DNA of 64,000 nucleotides from assembly GCA_038363925.1 (NCBI GenBank), contig JAQQWL010000011.1, forward strand, positions 806,001 through 870,000. Direction: 5' to 3'. Position numbers and translations under genes: made by a program. The notes below the pieces were generated by a model that ran no database searches, was not told the DNA's origin, and worked only from the letters and a program-made list of their open reading frames with translations. Every line of letters begins with the position of its first letter. Within the stretch, counting starts at the first letter, position 1. Origin of the DNA: Apiospora phragmitis. Taxonomy: Eukaryota; Ascomycota; Sordariomycetes; Amphisphaeriales; Apiosporaceae. Below are positions 43,481 to 55,437 of this stretch, piece after piece.

Positions 43481-46400
43481 GTTTGGCGATGAGATTGATC
43501 CTGCTCGGCTTCGAGGGGAAGTGATGAGAGCCAGAAGTAGCAACAACAATAATAATAAAGTTATGGAATTAGAGGCTTTTAGGGTTTCATCCCCTGAGGT
43601 GATGATATAACGAGGTCGAAAGCGGAAGTAGAGTTGCAAAGCGATAGCCAGTAGACAGAACTTAGGAGTGTTCAAACTAAAGCTCAGTAGGATTATAAAT
43701 AATAAGCTGAACGAATGACTGTGGGGAGTGAATACAGTAAAGGGTCAGTATCGACACTGAACACAGGAGCAGATGTGACCAAGGTTGGGTACTAACCATG
43801 CGTAAGTCAAAGAATTGCTCACTCGTCGCCCATGCAGCAACCAGTGTACCTATATCTAACCGGACTTGATCAGGTCGGGACAGTCTATGTGTGGCAAAGC
43901 GACGTAGGGCCAGATCGTGGGAACGAGTATGGGACAAGGCCTTGTGATATAGAAGACGTCAAACACGAGGGACTGGCAGCAAGACCCTCAAGTGATAGGG
44001 TTCGTCTTTCTAGGTGAACAGGAGGAGAGGGAACATAAGTAATGGCCGGCCGAGCAAGCAAAAAGCAGTTCATTCATGATGGCGCGAAGAGGGCCTCCTG
44101 AGGTAACCGCCTGCCACTAATAAGTGGCCACTCACTATACCCAAGACATCTTCCGCCCCGTAGGATCTGGGTATGATGTAGGTATATGTGCGTGGCGTGG
44201 GAAGTCCTAACTCCGAATATCTTTCCCACTACGGACCGCATACTAGAAGCGATACTCGCCTTTGACTGGACGGGCAAGGACTCAAGGAAACCCGACAGTC
44301 CTAGTCCTGCTGTTAGGTAAACTTCCACACCTTATTGACCTCCTAATTACCACATTTTTGCCTCCCATACGGTGAAGGGAGGCAATGACGATGGGGAGAT
44401 GGAGTTGCATCGTTTTAAATGTGATGTGTGCATAGTACAGAGTAGTTAGTATTAACAAACAGCCCAATAGTCAGTCAGTCAGTCAGTCAGTCAGTCAGTC
44501 AGTCAGTCAGTCAGTCAGTCAGCCCCCCCTGCTTTCGCTGGTTCGCAGATCAGCTATATTAGACTTCTGACCATAGGAAGGGTGGCCGTCTTCCCGAGCG
44601 ACGCCAAGACCGCCTTGCTGACAGTCGTGGACGAATCAACTTCTCATGTACAGCGAAGACTAGAGTGAGAGAGAGAGAGGTATTGGTATCACACACACCA
44701 ATATTCCAATAAGGGAAGGCTGAAGCCGTATTGGCCAGGGGTGCATGGATTCCCTCTGGGTAAACGGCCGAGAGTGTGCATGCACGATGACCTCGCCAGA
44801 AGACCTGCTGAGCCTCGTGATTGGACGTGGGTGACTACTAACACCGAACCCAACCGGCCAACCGACCAACCACCAAGCAAATTGAATGAATGGCTGTTCG
44901 AAATGAAGTCGGGGGTGGGATGGAGGATGGTGGTGTGGGTTCAGGTCAGTTCCGTACTTTTCTCAAACAAGGTCTCAAAGGACTCTAACTGGATGATGGC
45001 TGTAAGTGTCAGCTGATTGGCTGACTGGTCATTTTCTTCCCGCATGTCGGCTTGCTGCTGCAGAGAGGGAGGATTATTAGTGTGGAGTCTCGGTTACCGT
45101 TAATATTGTTAATATTATTATTAGAAAGACGAGCAGCTATAGAAAATAGATCAAAGGTGAACGTTACAGTCACAGGAAAACGCCGCCACAGCCAGCCAGC
45201 CACAAGCCAATTTCTAACAAGGCAAGCAACTAGACGTGAATCAAATGTAACATCAAGAGGTTATTTCCCCCGCTTTTCACCCCCTGCTCGTTGCTGTGTC
45301 ACCACCCCCGACCGAATATGATTGTATCACGGCTTGCCCGAACCTGGGCTGAACCCCATACTGGCCCGAAGCTCAGATCGACAAGTGGTTGTGATTCCAT
45401 TCCAAACGAGCTCGCTCCCCGATTAAACAAATTATGGCCCGGAGAAGGAAGGCTGAAATACGATCGCCAGAAGGGGAGTGACCAAAAAAAAAGAAAAAAG
45501 TGAGGCAAAAGAGCCAAAAAGAGAGTTTAGAGAACAAGTCCCAGAATTCGGACCGTTGGAAGCCAAACGGCGTCAAATGCTCACTGTGTTCAGGAGACCG
45601 AGACTTCTTCGTATTAGAGTGCCATGCATGAAATATATGTACACTCGGTATGTAGTAGGTCGAGTCGAAATACTTGGCCGACCAGCCGACAAGCTTCCTT
45701 CGTATGTACGACACTTGCAGGCTAGAGAAGATGATCGTCGCGTGGCCAGGTGTATGATGTACATGCAGCCAAGTATGATTTGCGCCGTAGCGGCCGCGCG
45801 CCCCAGGTTCCCACACTTGACAGATAAACCTCCTTCCTTATGCGTAGAACGATGTGGCGGCGATCGGCTCTGATAGGACCAGGAGCGAGATGTCGCGGAG
45901 AGTAGCCGAGATCTCAATCTGACATCCCGTATCTGGAAAATGAGATTTGCTGCCAGAGTGGTGGGCTCGAAAGCCACGCATGTAACCGGATCGGCGTGTT
46001 CTACTATCGTCCATGATGCGTGAGAGAGTATCCGGACGTGTCAAGAAAGATGTAGACAATCAACCGAGGCTTCGGCGAGTAAAGCGGGATGGATTCCACA
46101 CCTCTGCTCCTATACTCCGACCAGTTGACGACGGAGGCGCGCGCTTTCCGGACTATTCACGACGATCTTCCACCATTGCCGGACTGCGCGTAGTCAGTGT
46201 TGTGTACTTTTATTTTTCTCTTCTTCTGTGTTATGTTGTTCGTAACGTCGTAAGACATGAGCTTTGTACAAGGTGTGCACCCGGCATTCCTAGTCCGCGC
46301 CATGCTCCTCCCTTTCCAGATATAAAATCATCCGCATTCAATATTGGGGTATTCTCCGCGGCCGCAGCCGCCAGTCTGTTCCACCAGCTGGTATCACACA

Positions 46401-46506
46401 CACAGCATCATCACCTGGGTATCATGTTTTGTTTTCACTATCATCTGCCACCGTCGCTCCCCCTTACTACCACCCCCTACTATTAGGTTCGGTCTCGGCT
46501 CCAACT
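43481..46506. other. Gene-free 3.0-kb region upstream of GH5
   Basis: Contains the GH5 promoter, an AGTC tetranucleotide microsatellite (44469-44522) and the 3' region of the PH-domain gene. Open frames up to 157 codons (46013-46486) show no recognisable product. Confidence 0.5.
44469..44522. repeat. AGTC tetranucleotide microsatellite
   Basis: About 13.5 perfect tandem copies of AGTC over 54 bp, flanked directly by a C run. Noncoding; likely variable in length between strains. Confidence 0.95.
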
Positions 46507-47861
46507 TCACTTCTGTGGTGCTGCGCTGCCGGAGCTACCGGCAGCACGCGCCTGGAGATCCTTTCGTTTCGAGAGCAGGCTCTTGAAGGCACCCAGGCAC
46601 TGCACCAAACTCTCCTCGTCGTGGGCGCAGAAGCGATAGCTCTTCTCGTCGGTGATGATCTGCATGCAGTGCGTTTTGGTTTTGCTGATCGGGTCGATGT
46701 CCACCACATTGACGATGCCCGAGAGGGCCATGATGAACGCCGCCGTGTACTCGGACTCGTCCTTGTAGAGAATAATATTGCGCGGGCGCAAGACGGCCCA
46801 GCACTTCTTCCACTGCTTGACGCCGTGTTTGTTCTTCAGGAAGTGCAGCCAGCCCTGCCACACCACGCGATCGGGGTCGTTTTCGATGTTGATCCCGCTG
46901 ACCTGGCTCAGGTTCCGCTCTCCGAGACCCGGTCTGGCGCCCGATCCAATCTGGACGGCCGATGCTGATGGGGACCGGCCGGCCAGGTTTTCGAAAGAGG
47001 CGCCGATTCGTGGGTTTTCGGAATCGGAGAAATCCGAGTGAGAGACCAGCTCGTTGCCAGAGAGGCCAGATGATTCCATCGTGTTAGACGTTCTCCTGTT
47101 AGACGGCGTAGGCAAGCGTCTCATGGTTTCGGGCTCCGGCGAGCTGGACGTGCGAGGCGCGTCTCGTAGTAGCCCCGAGGTGTTACCGCTCAACACTCCT
47201 ACGGCAGCATACGACTGCCTACGAACGATGGGGCTGGCCAGGAACATCTCTTCCTCTTCTTCTTCTATCCTGGCGTCCTTCCTTATCAGGTCGATCCATT
47301 CCTGCGCATCCTTGGCGCTCGGCGCCTCGAAGTGGAAGTTCCTTGCGGGCGAGAAGAGGCCGAAGAGGTTGTGGCGCTTCTGCTTGGGGTCTTTGAGCAG
47401 GGTGACGGCCGACAGCTCCGACAAGTCGAGCTTGTGACGTAATTTGCTCTCGTTGTCCGATTTGTAGACGGATAGCGCATTGGGTCGCAGGACCAAGTAG
47501 ACGGTTTTCCATGCCTAAAACACACAACAAAAAAGGTTAGGCGCTGCAGCTTCGACCATGCATTCAGTCCGTTTTAAAGGAGTTGCTCTGTTTTACCTTA
47601 GTCTTCTGTGTGCGCCTCTGGACATAGCCAGCCTTGAGAACTCGGTCGAACTCGAAGCTGCCGTTTTGGTTGACGGGGCTCGGTGTCACGAGGCCGAGCT
47701 GATGGCGGAGGCGGCTGCCATTTGCGTTGTTTGTATTCGAGGGCATCGCGACAGCCGACGGGGGTATGCTGATCTTGGCGCCACGGCCGGGGTAGGGCTT
47801 GGGTTGTATCGATAGTAGAGGAGCACGGATCTCGAATCGGTAGACTCGCAATGTCGGCCAT
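46507..47861 (-). CDS. Protein with two pleckstrin-homology domains
   Basis: Probably a membrane-phosphoinositide or signalling adaptor; no specific partner is known to me. Two exons (intron 47515-47596) give 423 residues after removing one base in the G4 run 47789-47792. The ATG at 47861 (MADIASLPIRDP) was chosen because the short conserved-looking N-terminus continues into GRGAKISIPPSAVAMPS after the correction; the later in-frame ATG at the MPSNTNN residues is the alternative. The first PH domain runs through LKAGYVQRRTQKTKAWKTVY, LVLRPNALSVYK and AQEWIDLIRKDARIEEEEEE. A Ser-rich linker follows, then the second PH domain (VVWQGWLHFLKNKHGVKQWK, KCWAVLRPRNIILYKDESEY, YRFCAHDEESLVQCLGAFKS). 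The tail is short and basic. Confidence 0.88.
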
Positions 47862-50800
47862 GATGAAAAATAGGAAGGAAAAGTGTTGGCCGGTTGAGGC
47901 GGTGCGATAAGTAGACAATGTCTAAAAGGAAACGGGGATGACGGAGGCGACAGGGAGTTTGGGTGGCCGTTTGTAATAATTAAGTTAAGCCGGTGTTACC
48001 TCCTATGCGGGTAACAGCTGGTCTGCAACACACCAAAAAACGAAAGACTGCAGGACGATGAGAGAGCTCCGAGTCGACGCGACGGTGTGATGGCATCGAC
48101 GTTGAGGGGATTATAAAGAAACAACAGGCCGGACGGCGGTATAGGTAGCACCAGTAGCAGCGGAGCAGCAGCCGAAGTAGCAGTGCAGAAGCAAGGAAAA
48201 GCGAAGAGCAAGAGAAATATGCGGGAGCATCAATTGAATTAATTGATGAAATGGAACTTGATTTGACGGATGGGAAAGGAGGGGCGTGTATATTTGGATA
48301 TTGGCCCAGATGCCAGAGGCAGAGCCAGAAACCTCCAAGCTGGGATTGATCGTCGTGCAAAATGTAATTAATTACCGACAGCACCGATCCAACCATCAGG
48401 CCGACCTAATACAATCTTATTGACGACACACGTCCCAATTAGGCAATGGAGAAAATGGGACGATCGAAGGGTGGTGTGTGTGTGTGTGTGTGACTGAGTG
48501 TGCCCGTTGCCCAGACAGAGAGAGGGCAGAAATAGGGAGGACAAGAAAAGGGCACTAGCAGTAAATAAACGATAAGAGCCTCATCACGTTCGAAACCAAA
48601 GTGGAATATCCACCACCCGACACGGCCTTTTTCAAGCGCCCACGGAGGAGGCTGAGTCTGTATCGTGTTGGCGTGACGAGACAAATAACATTCGCCGATG
48701 GAGATGAAGACGGCCTCTGAAATGCAAATTCCCAGGCCGATCATAAGATTGCACCTATACGTGGCAACCGGCCAAGGCGAGGCACAGAAAGAAGCCGGTC
48801 GAGATCTCTCTTTTGCTCCCTCCTGTGTCTCCAGGCCAAGCAGGCATGGCCCTGGTCGGTTCGGTGGGAACACGCCTTAAAAGCTTATGTCGCAGCCAAA
48901 CAGCCAGGGGGGAGAGTACGCAACGCGTCAGTCAGGTCAGTGTTGAAGAAGGCCAGCCAGCCGTGGTGAAGAAATGCAAAACACAAAACAATGCCCGTCA
49001 GCTTCCCTCCGGAGTGGATCGGCCTCTGGCATTGAAAACATCTAAAGAGGACGATGTTAGATGTTTGCCAAGCGGATGGGGCAGGTTCGATGTGGAAACT
49101 TTCTAAACGACCCCATCGTATTCATGCGACTTCTTACTACTATTGATCTTCCCAAGCACCAAGATAGCACACCACCACCGTATCGTCGCTTGATCATTTC
49201 TCTTCTGGCTATCTAAGTCGGGAGGTCCCCCGTTAGCGGACGGGGCCCTTGGACTTGACTTCTAAAACCTTGGCATTTCGAGACGTGCCAGAGGTATGTT
49301 TTCGGGAAAGCTGGGTAGAGGTAGCCAGCAACGTCGGCCCTGACACCCATTTGCGGTGAGATGGGAGATGTCGTTGTAGCGCATTTATTAAATTCTTCGG
49401 GAATTATTCTTTTGTTGAGCAAGCACCACCTTAACTTGGGCGGCAGCAGCGTCTCACCTTCCTGCTCCCCTTAGAGTTTGGCCCTGCGCTGTCCTGGTGT
49501 ATTGGAATCCGGGCTTATGCAGGCAATTGCAAATACCTTCTGACCTACTAGGTATGGATGCTTCGAAGACTCCTTCTATCTAAGCTTCTTCTGCTTCTTC
49601 TCCCCTCTGTCCTATGCCATTGACGTGCCAGTGCCACCGTCTCATGCCAGACGAACGCGTCGTTCATCTGGTTCACATGATCTATCTATAAATCAATGCA
49701 TTAATGGACAGTTTGCGTTGCCCACCCACTCATTTATCTCTGGATTTTTCTCGTCTGCAATGATTTCCTATGTACCTACGTAATGCATGCTCCCCCCATC
49801 CCCTCGGGTTCTCAATCATGAACAACCCCCAGCCCAGCGCTTACGTGCATACGGTTGAAAAAGCCACCACCGATAACCAGGAAATAAGCAGCCACGGCGG
49901 GAACGTGCAGCCAAACATAACGTACGTACCTTCCTCCTAACCTAAGTGCGTAACCAAACCACCCAACAGTTCTCAACGTAAAACGGCCGCACAAACCATC
50001 AATTGCCATGTGAAAGAAGAGAAGAAACCCCTGAATCTTGTGTGTGCGTACGAACGAACCCTCACGGAAGCCGACGACGGCGCAAAGACCCTTCTCTTGG
50101 CTTGGCCCTGCAAACTCTACGAAGAAACGACGCCTCTTCCTAGCTTGGTCCCCTTTTCTTAACCTAGAGGCTCAGATATCAAGGACCTGCCAAATCTCAT
50201 CATGAGGCTTCGCCCTTATCTCACGTCGATGTATATGAATGACAGACGAGTCGGCATGTGATTTCATTCCATTACCAGCTTGTCCTGCTCGGACCCTTCC
50301 CCTTACTTACCCAATGCTTTCCAGCTCTACACATGAAATCAAACCTCTGAAGCTATCCTGCCCGGTGGGCGCCGCAGCTCTAGCAGCAGCATACAAGACC
50401 CATCAAGCTTGACACTAAAGCTGACCGCTGGTTGGCGCTCGCGGCAACATGTCGTGATACTCTGCGCCTACTCTTCCGATCCCTTCCGTATGTGTAGTTG
50501 ATGATTTTGCTTATCTCCCCGATATACCGTGCGAAAGAGCCACCTGGATTAATGCCTCCCTTGACCATACAGCAGAGAGGCCCTAGTTCCTACGACATTT
50601 TCACCTTTTCGGACTCCAAGGGGACTTACAGGCACACTCCACCAATACCCCGGATTCCAGATCCAGCGAACGCCTGTTGACGTATGTCTTCGAGGGCTGG
50701 GTGGCCATATAATGCCCGTCCTACCAGGATAAATCACAATATACTTGCATCTCATCTGCACTACCGTTGCAGACATACATATCAAGATTGCCAAGGTTAG

Positions 50801-51301
50801 GTTCAGGATCCGCACCTACTGTGTGGGGTATCATGTAGTATATTACGCTCTCGGCGCTAGTCAAGATGTCCTTCCTCTGTAGGGGGCGGCCAGTAAAGGG
50901 TAAAGGTGGAAATAGATGTCCGGCCGATCGGTATGCGAGCATCCATTGCCAAATATACCATCCTGCCAGCGTCTTGGTTAGAGAAACAGCGCCCCTTGCC
51001 CACTACTGCACAGTGCCTTGTCGCTCATATTCAAGGCAGAGGGCACGCTCCTCTCCACGCCAAACCATGGGCGTCCTTCCACCAAAAACATGGCGTTTGC
51101 CCATCTTTCGAGCAAAACGTTGGAGGACATGTATGACCCCGGAATGACATAAGTTCCTCTCTACCAGACCCGGGGCTCTTGAACCAGCAATCTCTGGGGT
51201 TCGTGGCTTGCCATCATTTGCTAGTCTCCTGAAAAGAGCAGAACGTGTCTCCCGTGTATCGCCGCCTAGCTGGACGATTTCGCGAAAAACAAAAGATGGA
51301 A
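47862..51301. other. Gene-free 3.4-kb region
   Basis: Lies between the PH gene start and the RRM gene stop, both minus strand. Only short frames are seen. A GT microsatellite lies at 48474-48492. No RNA gene is recognised; it may hold the PH gene's promoter. Confidence 0.5.
48474..48492. repeat. GT dinucleotide microsatellite
   Basis: Nine tandem GT units in noncoding sequence upstream of the PH-domain gene. Confidence 0.9.
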
Positions 51302-52533
51302 TCAGCGCCCATTGCGGCCTCGGTAGCCGAAACCCCTTCCCCGTCGGTTAGAGGAAGTGTTGCCGTTAGATACGAGACGATCGCTGTAGAGGCCCTTAGC
51401 ACTGCCAGAACCGTCGCTATATCCGGTGTCCGAGTTGTCCATGCCGTCGTCAAAGCCCAACGATCCATCGATGACCACAGTGTTGTTTCCAGGCCGCACC
51501 TCCTGGTGACGCAGGCCACTGTTACGCGGGCCAGTCGGTATAGAAGGGCCGCTGCCGGGCTTCATGAAGACCTGTAGGATGCGACCATCGGCCTAAAAGA
51601 ATAGGTTATTAGCTGTTGTGGCCCCTGAAGTAGGGAGAAAACGCAACGAGAGCAGTAGTAGCAGAACGTACAGTCTGGTTGTTAAACGTGGCAATGGCCT
51701 GCTCAGCGCCCTCGCGGCTCTCGAACACGATCTCGGCAGTAACGATGGGGTGTGTCTTGATGATTTTGCAGCTTTGCACCAGCCCGCCCACAGGCGTCAT
51801 CGCGCTCTCAATGTCGGCTGCCGTCGTGCCGGGCGCGAAGTTCTGGGCCATGACGGCGTAGGGGCCTGCCAGTCCGCGGATCGTCAAGCCGCCCCGGGGC
51901 GCCGCCGGGGCGGTCTGGATGTTCATCTGCGACACGGCAGCGGGGGTGTTGAGAGAGCGCGTGAAGGCATTGCCGACCTTGGTTGCCCGGGTGTTGCGAC
52001 CGCCTGCTAGCGCGGTCGAGGCCGCCGGAGCTCTGGTTCCGGGCGCGTGGAGACGAGCCGCGAGGGAGTTGGGCTTCGGTTGGTTCTGGGCCGCGGCGCG
52101 GAGGTTGGGCGTCGAGCGGGAGCCATGCAGGTCGTGTATCCATTCGCCGTTGATGTCGCCGGCGGGTAAGCGAGCGATAGAGGATACTCTCTATCAACGA
52201 GGACCGTTTGTCAGTATCGTCTTCGTTTTTGTAGACCATAGGGAGTTTGAGGCCAATCAATGAATTCGGGGGCAGTCGGTACCTTCTTGACTCCGGCTCT
52301 GCTGGCGAGAGAGCCTCCAGCTGTAGCCTTCAGAGGCGCGCTCTGGCGACGGCCATCCTTACCGAAGATCTTGGCAGCGAGAGCCTCGTTCTTCTTGCGC
52401 TCGCGTCCTTTCAAGGAAGACTAAGGTTAGCTGAGCCGTTCGTGCCGTAGCTGGAAGAAACCGATGTGCTCGGCTTGTACGCACACACACCTTCCTGGAC
52501 GATCTTCTGGAAATCGGCAGCGACTTTCCCCAT
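51302..52533 (-). CDS. RRM-domain RNA-binding protein
   Basis: Four exons, with introns at 52408-52490, 52191-52282 and 51593-51671, give 325 residues in an intact frame. The N-terminus (MGKVAADFQKIVQEGRERKK) is basic and looks conserved. A Ser/Ala/Arg-rich region follows, including LPAGDINGEWIHDLHGSRST. The single RRM has YAVMAQNFAPGTTAADIESA as RNP2-like start, LVQSCKIIKTHPIVTAEIVF in place of a canonical RNP1, and EGAEQAIATFNNQTADGRIL. The C-terminus is Gly/Arg/Ser-rich (NRRGRGFGYRGRNGR), typical of proteins that bind RNA or its chaperones. The specific role is unknown to me; an mRNA-export or Aly/REF-like role is one possibility. It is divergent from RPL2, with 941 bp between starts. Confidence 0.85.
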
Positions 52534-53474
52534 TGCGATTGTTGTGTAGATACGGCTTATGTGTTGTGGTCCTGGTCGGGAAGGGAGAGGAATGAGACCG
52601 GACGGAAGATGCTGGAATGAAACCGGACGGAAGATGCTGTGGCTTATTTGTTATTAATGCAGGAAAGGTGCACACATTGAATGCAGCGCTGTGAAGATGG
52701 GGAAAAAATGATTACAATTGAAGACGAAGTAGGTAGTACAATTGGAAAGAATTACAAGGCCAGCAGCAGTGAGACAGCGAGACTTGCAGACTGGAGGGTG
52801 GTGGGATACGATTCAAAGATGGACATTGGCGATTCTCTTGCGCGGCGCGTTGTTCTTTTTCTGGCCCGTACAGCAGAAGCACGATCCAGCCTGACAGTCT
52901 ATTTATATTCTACTGGAATTCCTGAGGCTAGGTAGGAATATATCTGCATACGCAGTCCGGATTTCATGATACATATGTGAAATCATATTGATAAGTCGGT
53001 TCTTGGACGATATCTACGTGCTAAGGGAGTTGGCCTGATTCCTAAAGTTACTTCCTAGGTACGTTCAAGCAACGAAGGCCCACCCCCTGCGTCAATCAAA
53101 TAGCACTGAGATCACTTCCACCAATCTGGAAGCGCGTCTTGTTGTGGCTTTCTGCATCCACCAGCCACACTGGAGAGAGGCAAGCCCCAGCCCACTTTGA
53201 CCTGGATTATTGGCCTGAAGTTCGAGGCAGCAAAAGGCAGAAAACTGAATTAGGGTCGACAGGTAAGCACGGGCCATGCAGCACTATCTGAATCCCCCAA
53301 TCAATTGCTGGCCAGGTACTTTGCCCACACAATTCTGCTAACCTTGCACCAAAGCGAGAAAATTGTCCAGCTGTGTGGTGTTAATTTTCGGCCTCCAGTC
53401 TGCAATTCTTCAAGATTGCATTTCATCTCCCCAACACCACCACGACATCGAATTACGCCCAATAGACCGTCACA
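52534..53474. other. Divergent promoter region, RRM gene and RPL2
   Basis: 941 bp between two divergent start codons, presumably with both promoters. A CT-rich stretch and a CACCACCACGACATCG leader lie just before the RPL2 ATG. No other gene is recognised. Confidence 0.5.
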
Positions 53475-54569
53475 ATGGGTCGCGTGATTCGTAACCAGAG
53501 AAAGGGCCAGGGAGGCATCTTCAGTAAGTCATCGCCTCGACTTTCTTTCCCGTCTTCCAGCAACCTGGTCATCGCCAAATTCGACTCGAGCACGGAATAT
53601 TTTGGGCACATGGGGCGATTGCACTGAGGCAGTGATGGGAGGCATAGCCATTCTATCGGGCAGTCGAAGGAATTTGGGGAGTGCAAGCGAAAATAATAGC
53701 GACACGGCGGAAGAATTATTTGGATTACACACGCACATTCAACTTGACTGGCCTGGTTACTAACCTCATTCTTTTTCTACAGCCTCCAACTCCCACTTGC
53801 GCAAGTCCCCCGCCAAGTTCCGATCTCTCGACTTCGCCGAGCGTCATGGCTACGTCCGCGGTGTCATCCGTGAGATCGTCCACGACCCTGGCCGAGGTGC
53901 TCCCCTCGCCAAGGTAGTCTTCCGCAGCCCCTACAAGTTCAAGCAGATCACCGAGACCTTCATCGCCAACGAGGGCATGTACACCGGCCAGTTCGTCTAC
54001 GCCGGCAAGAACGCCGCTCTGACCGTCGGTAACGTCCTGCCCCTGGGCTCCATGCCCGAGGGTACCGTCGTCTCCAACGTCGAGGAGAAGGTCGGTGACC
54101 GTGGCACTCTGGGCCGCACCTCCGGCAACTACATCACCGTTGTCGGCCACAACCCCGATGAGGGCAAGACCCGCATCAAGCTCCCCTCTGGTGCCAAGAA
54201 GGTTGTCTCCAGCAGCTCTCGTGGCATGATCGGTATCGTCGCCGGTGGTGGCCGTACCGACAAGCCTCTCCTGAAGGCTTCGCGTGCCAAGCACAAGTTC
54301 GCCGTCAAGCGTAACAGCTGGCCCAAGACTCGTGGTGTTGCCATGAACCCCGTCGACCATCCTCACGGTGGTGTAAGTTTTCCCCGTCCTTTTCTTTCCG
54401 AGTGTCGCAAGACAGGCACAGATACTGACACGGTACTCTCTAGGGTAACCATCAACATATCGGTAAGGCCTCTACCATCTCTCGGTACGCTGCACAGGGT
54501 CAAAAGGCTGGTCTCATTGCTGCGCGCAGAACGGGTCTGCTGCGTGGTACCCAGAAGACCAAGGATTAA
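53475..54569 (+). CDS. RPL2: 60S ribosomal protein uL2 (yeast L2 / human L8)
   Basis: A large-subunit protein that supports the peptidyl-transferase centre and intersubunit bridges. Three exons, with introns at 53524-53782 (259 nt, soon after the start codon as in many ribosomal-protein genes) and 54373-54443, give 254 residues, exactly the yeast length. The N-terminus [16 protein letters not shown] joins [20 protein letters not shown]. The universally conserved [20 protein letters not shown] motif with its catalytic-centre His spans the second intron. The C-terminus [14 protein letters not shown] is standard. The frame is perfect and codon choice is strongly C-biased, as for highly expressed genes. 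Confidence 0.98.
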
Positions 54570-55437
54570 GGGTGACTCTCCAACAAAAGGCATTTCGGTG
54601 GTTTTCATCGCGCAACGAATTGGGGGTCTACGGAGTTTTACTACTTTGCTCTTTGCATCTGTAGGTACAGATATTGAGCTACAACATGAGACACGGTTCA
54701 ATGGGAATGTACCCGGCATCAACACGAATTTCTTCTGGTTAAAGTCTGCTCCGTCCCGATTCCCCCCTTGCGCTAGGGCCAGGGTCAAGTTCGTCTGCGT
54801 GTGTTGTGTGATACGTCAGGGAATAGAACGGCGTATACTGGGTGAGCCATCTACATAGGGATGGCAAAACGAGGCCAAAACCCAAAGTTCGCGATGAATT
54901 GATAGAAATCAGTAATGAGACGGTGCCGCGCGTGCTGTGTATGAGATGAAATCCAGTTCCATATCAGGTGATGATTTCCCGGGGCAAAGGAGACTGCCAA
55001 TATCTGCTGCTATCGAGAAAGTTGCATGATGTCCCAAGATCGTACCATTCGGCTTCAGTCACTTGACGTAACAAGGGTCTCATCTGGCCTACCCATTCAG
55101 TTTATTAACCGGGGGACTTCCACCCTTCCTTCCAGCGTATACAACCACCACTACTACGTCTATATCACGTACAGCTTTATGTTGATGTTGACGGAGCTTC
55201 GCAATGGCCTGCTATGAATTGCTTCTTCTCAGCAAGACCGCCCGATCCGCGGTACATTCCTGCATGTCCGCCAATAAGGGGCGTTTCCTCCAGCACCTGC
55301 AGTCAGGGCCCGACCACCCCACTCTGTTTCTGCGCAACCCCGCCATAAGACGGTCTTCCTCCTACAATTTCTTCCCCCGCCGTAACCATCACTACTACAC
55401 CCAACCCAAACAGCAGCACTTTAGATCCCTCGCTACA
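54570..55437. other. RPL2 3' region and adenosine kinase leader
   Basis: No separate gene. From 55204 an open frame runs in phase into adenosine kinase, so part of this region could encode an N-terminal extension (see findings). Confidence 0.5.

Noticed and set aside
53524..53782. Possible box C/D snoRNA inside the long first intron of RPL2
   Set aside because: TGATGG- and CTGA-like strings occur but not in the right order and spacing with a terminal stem, so there is no real support.
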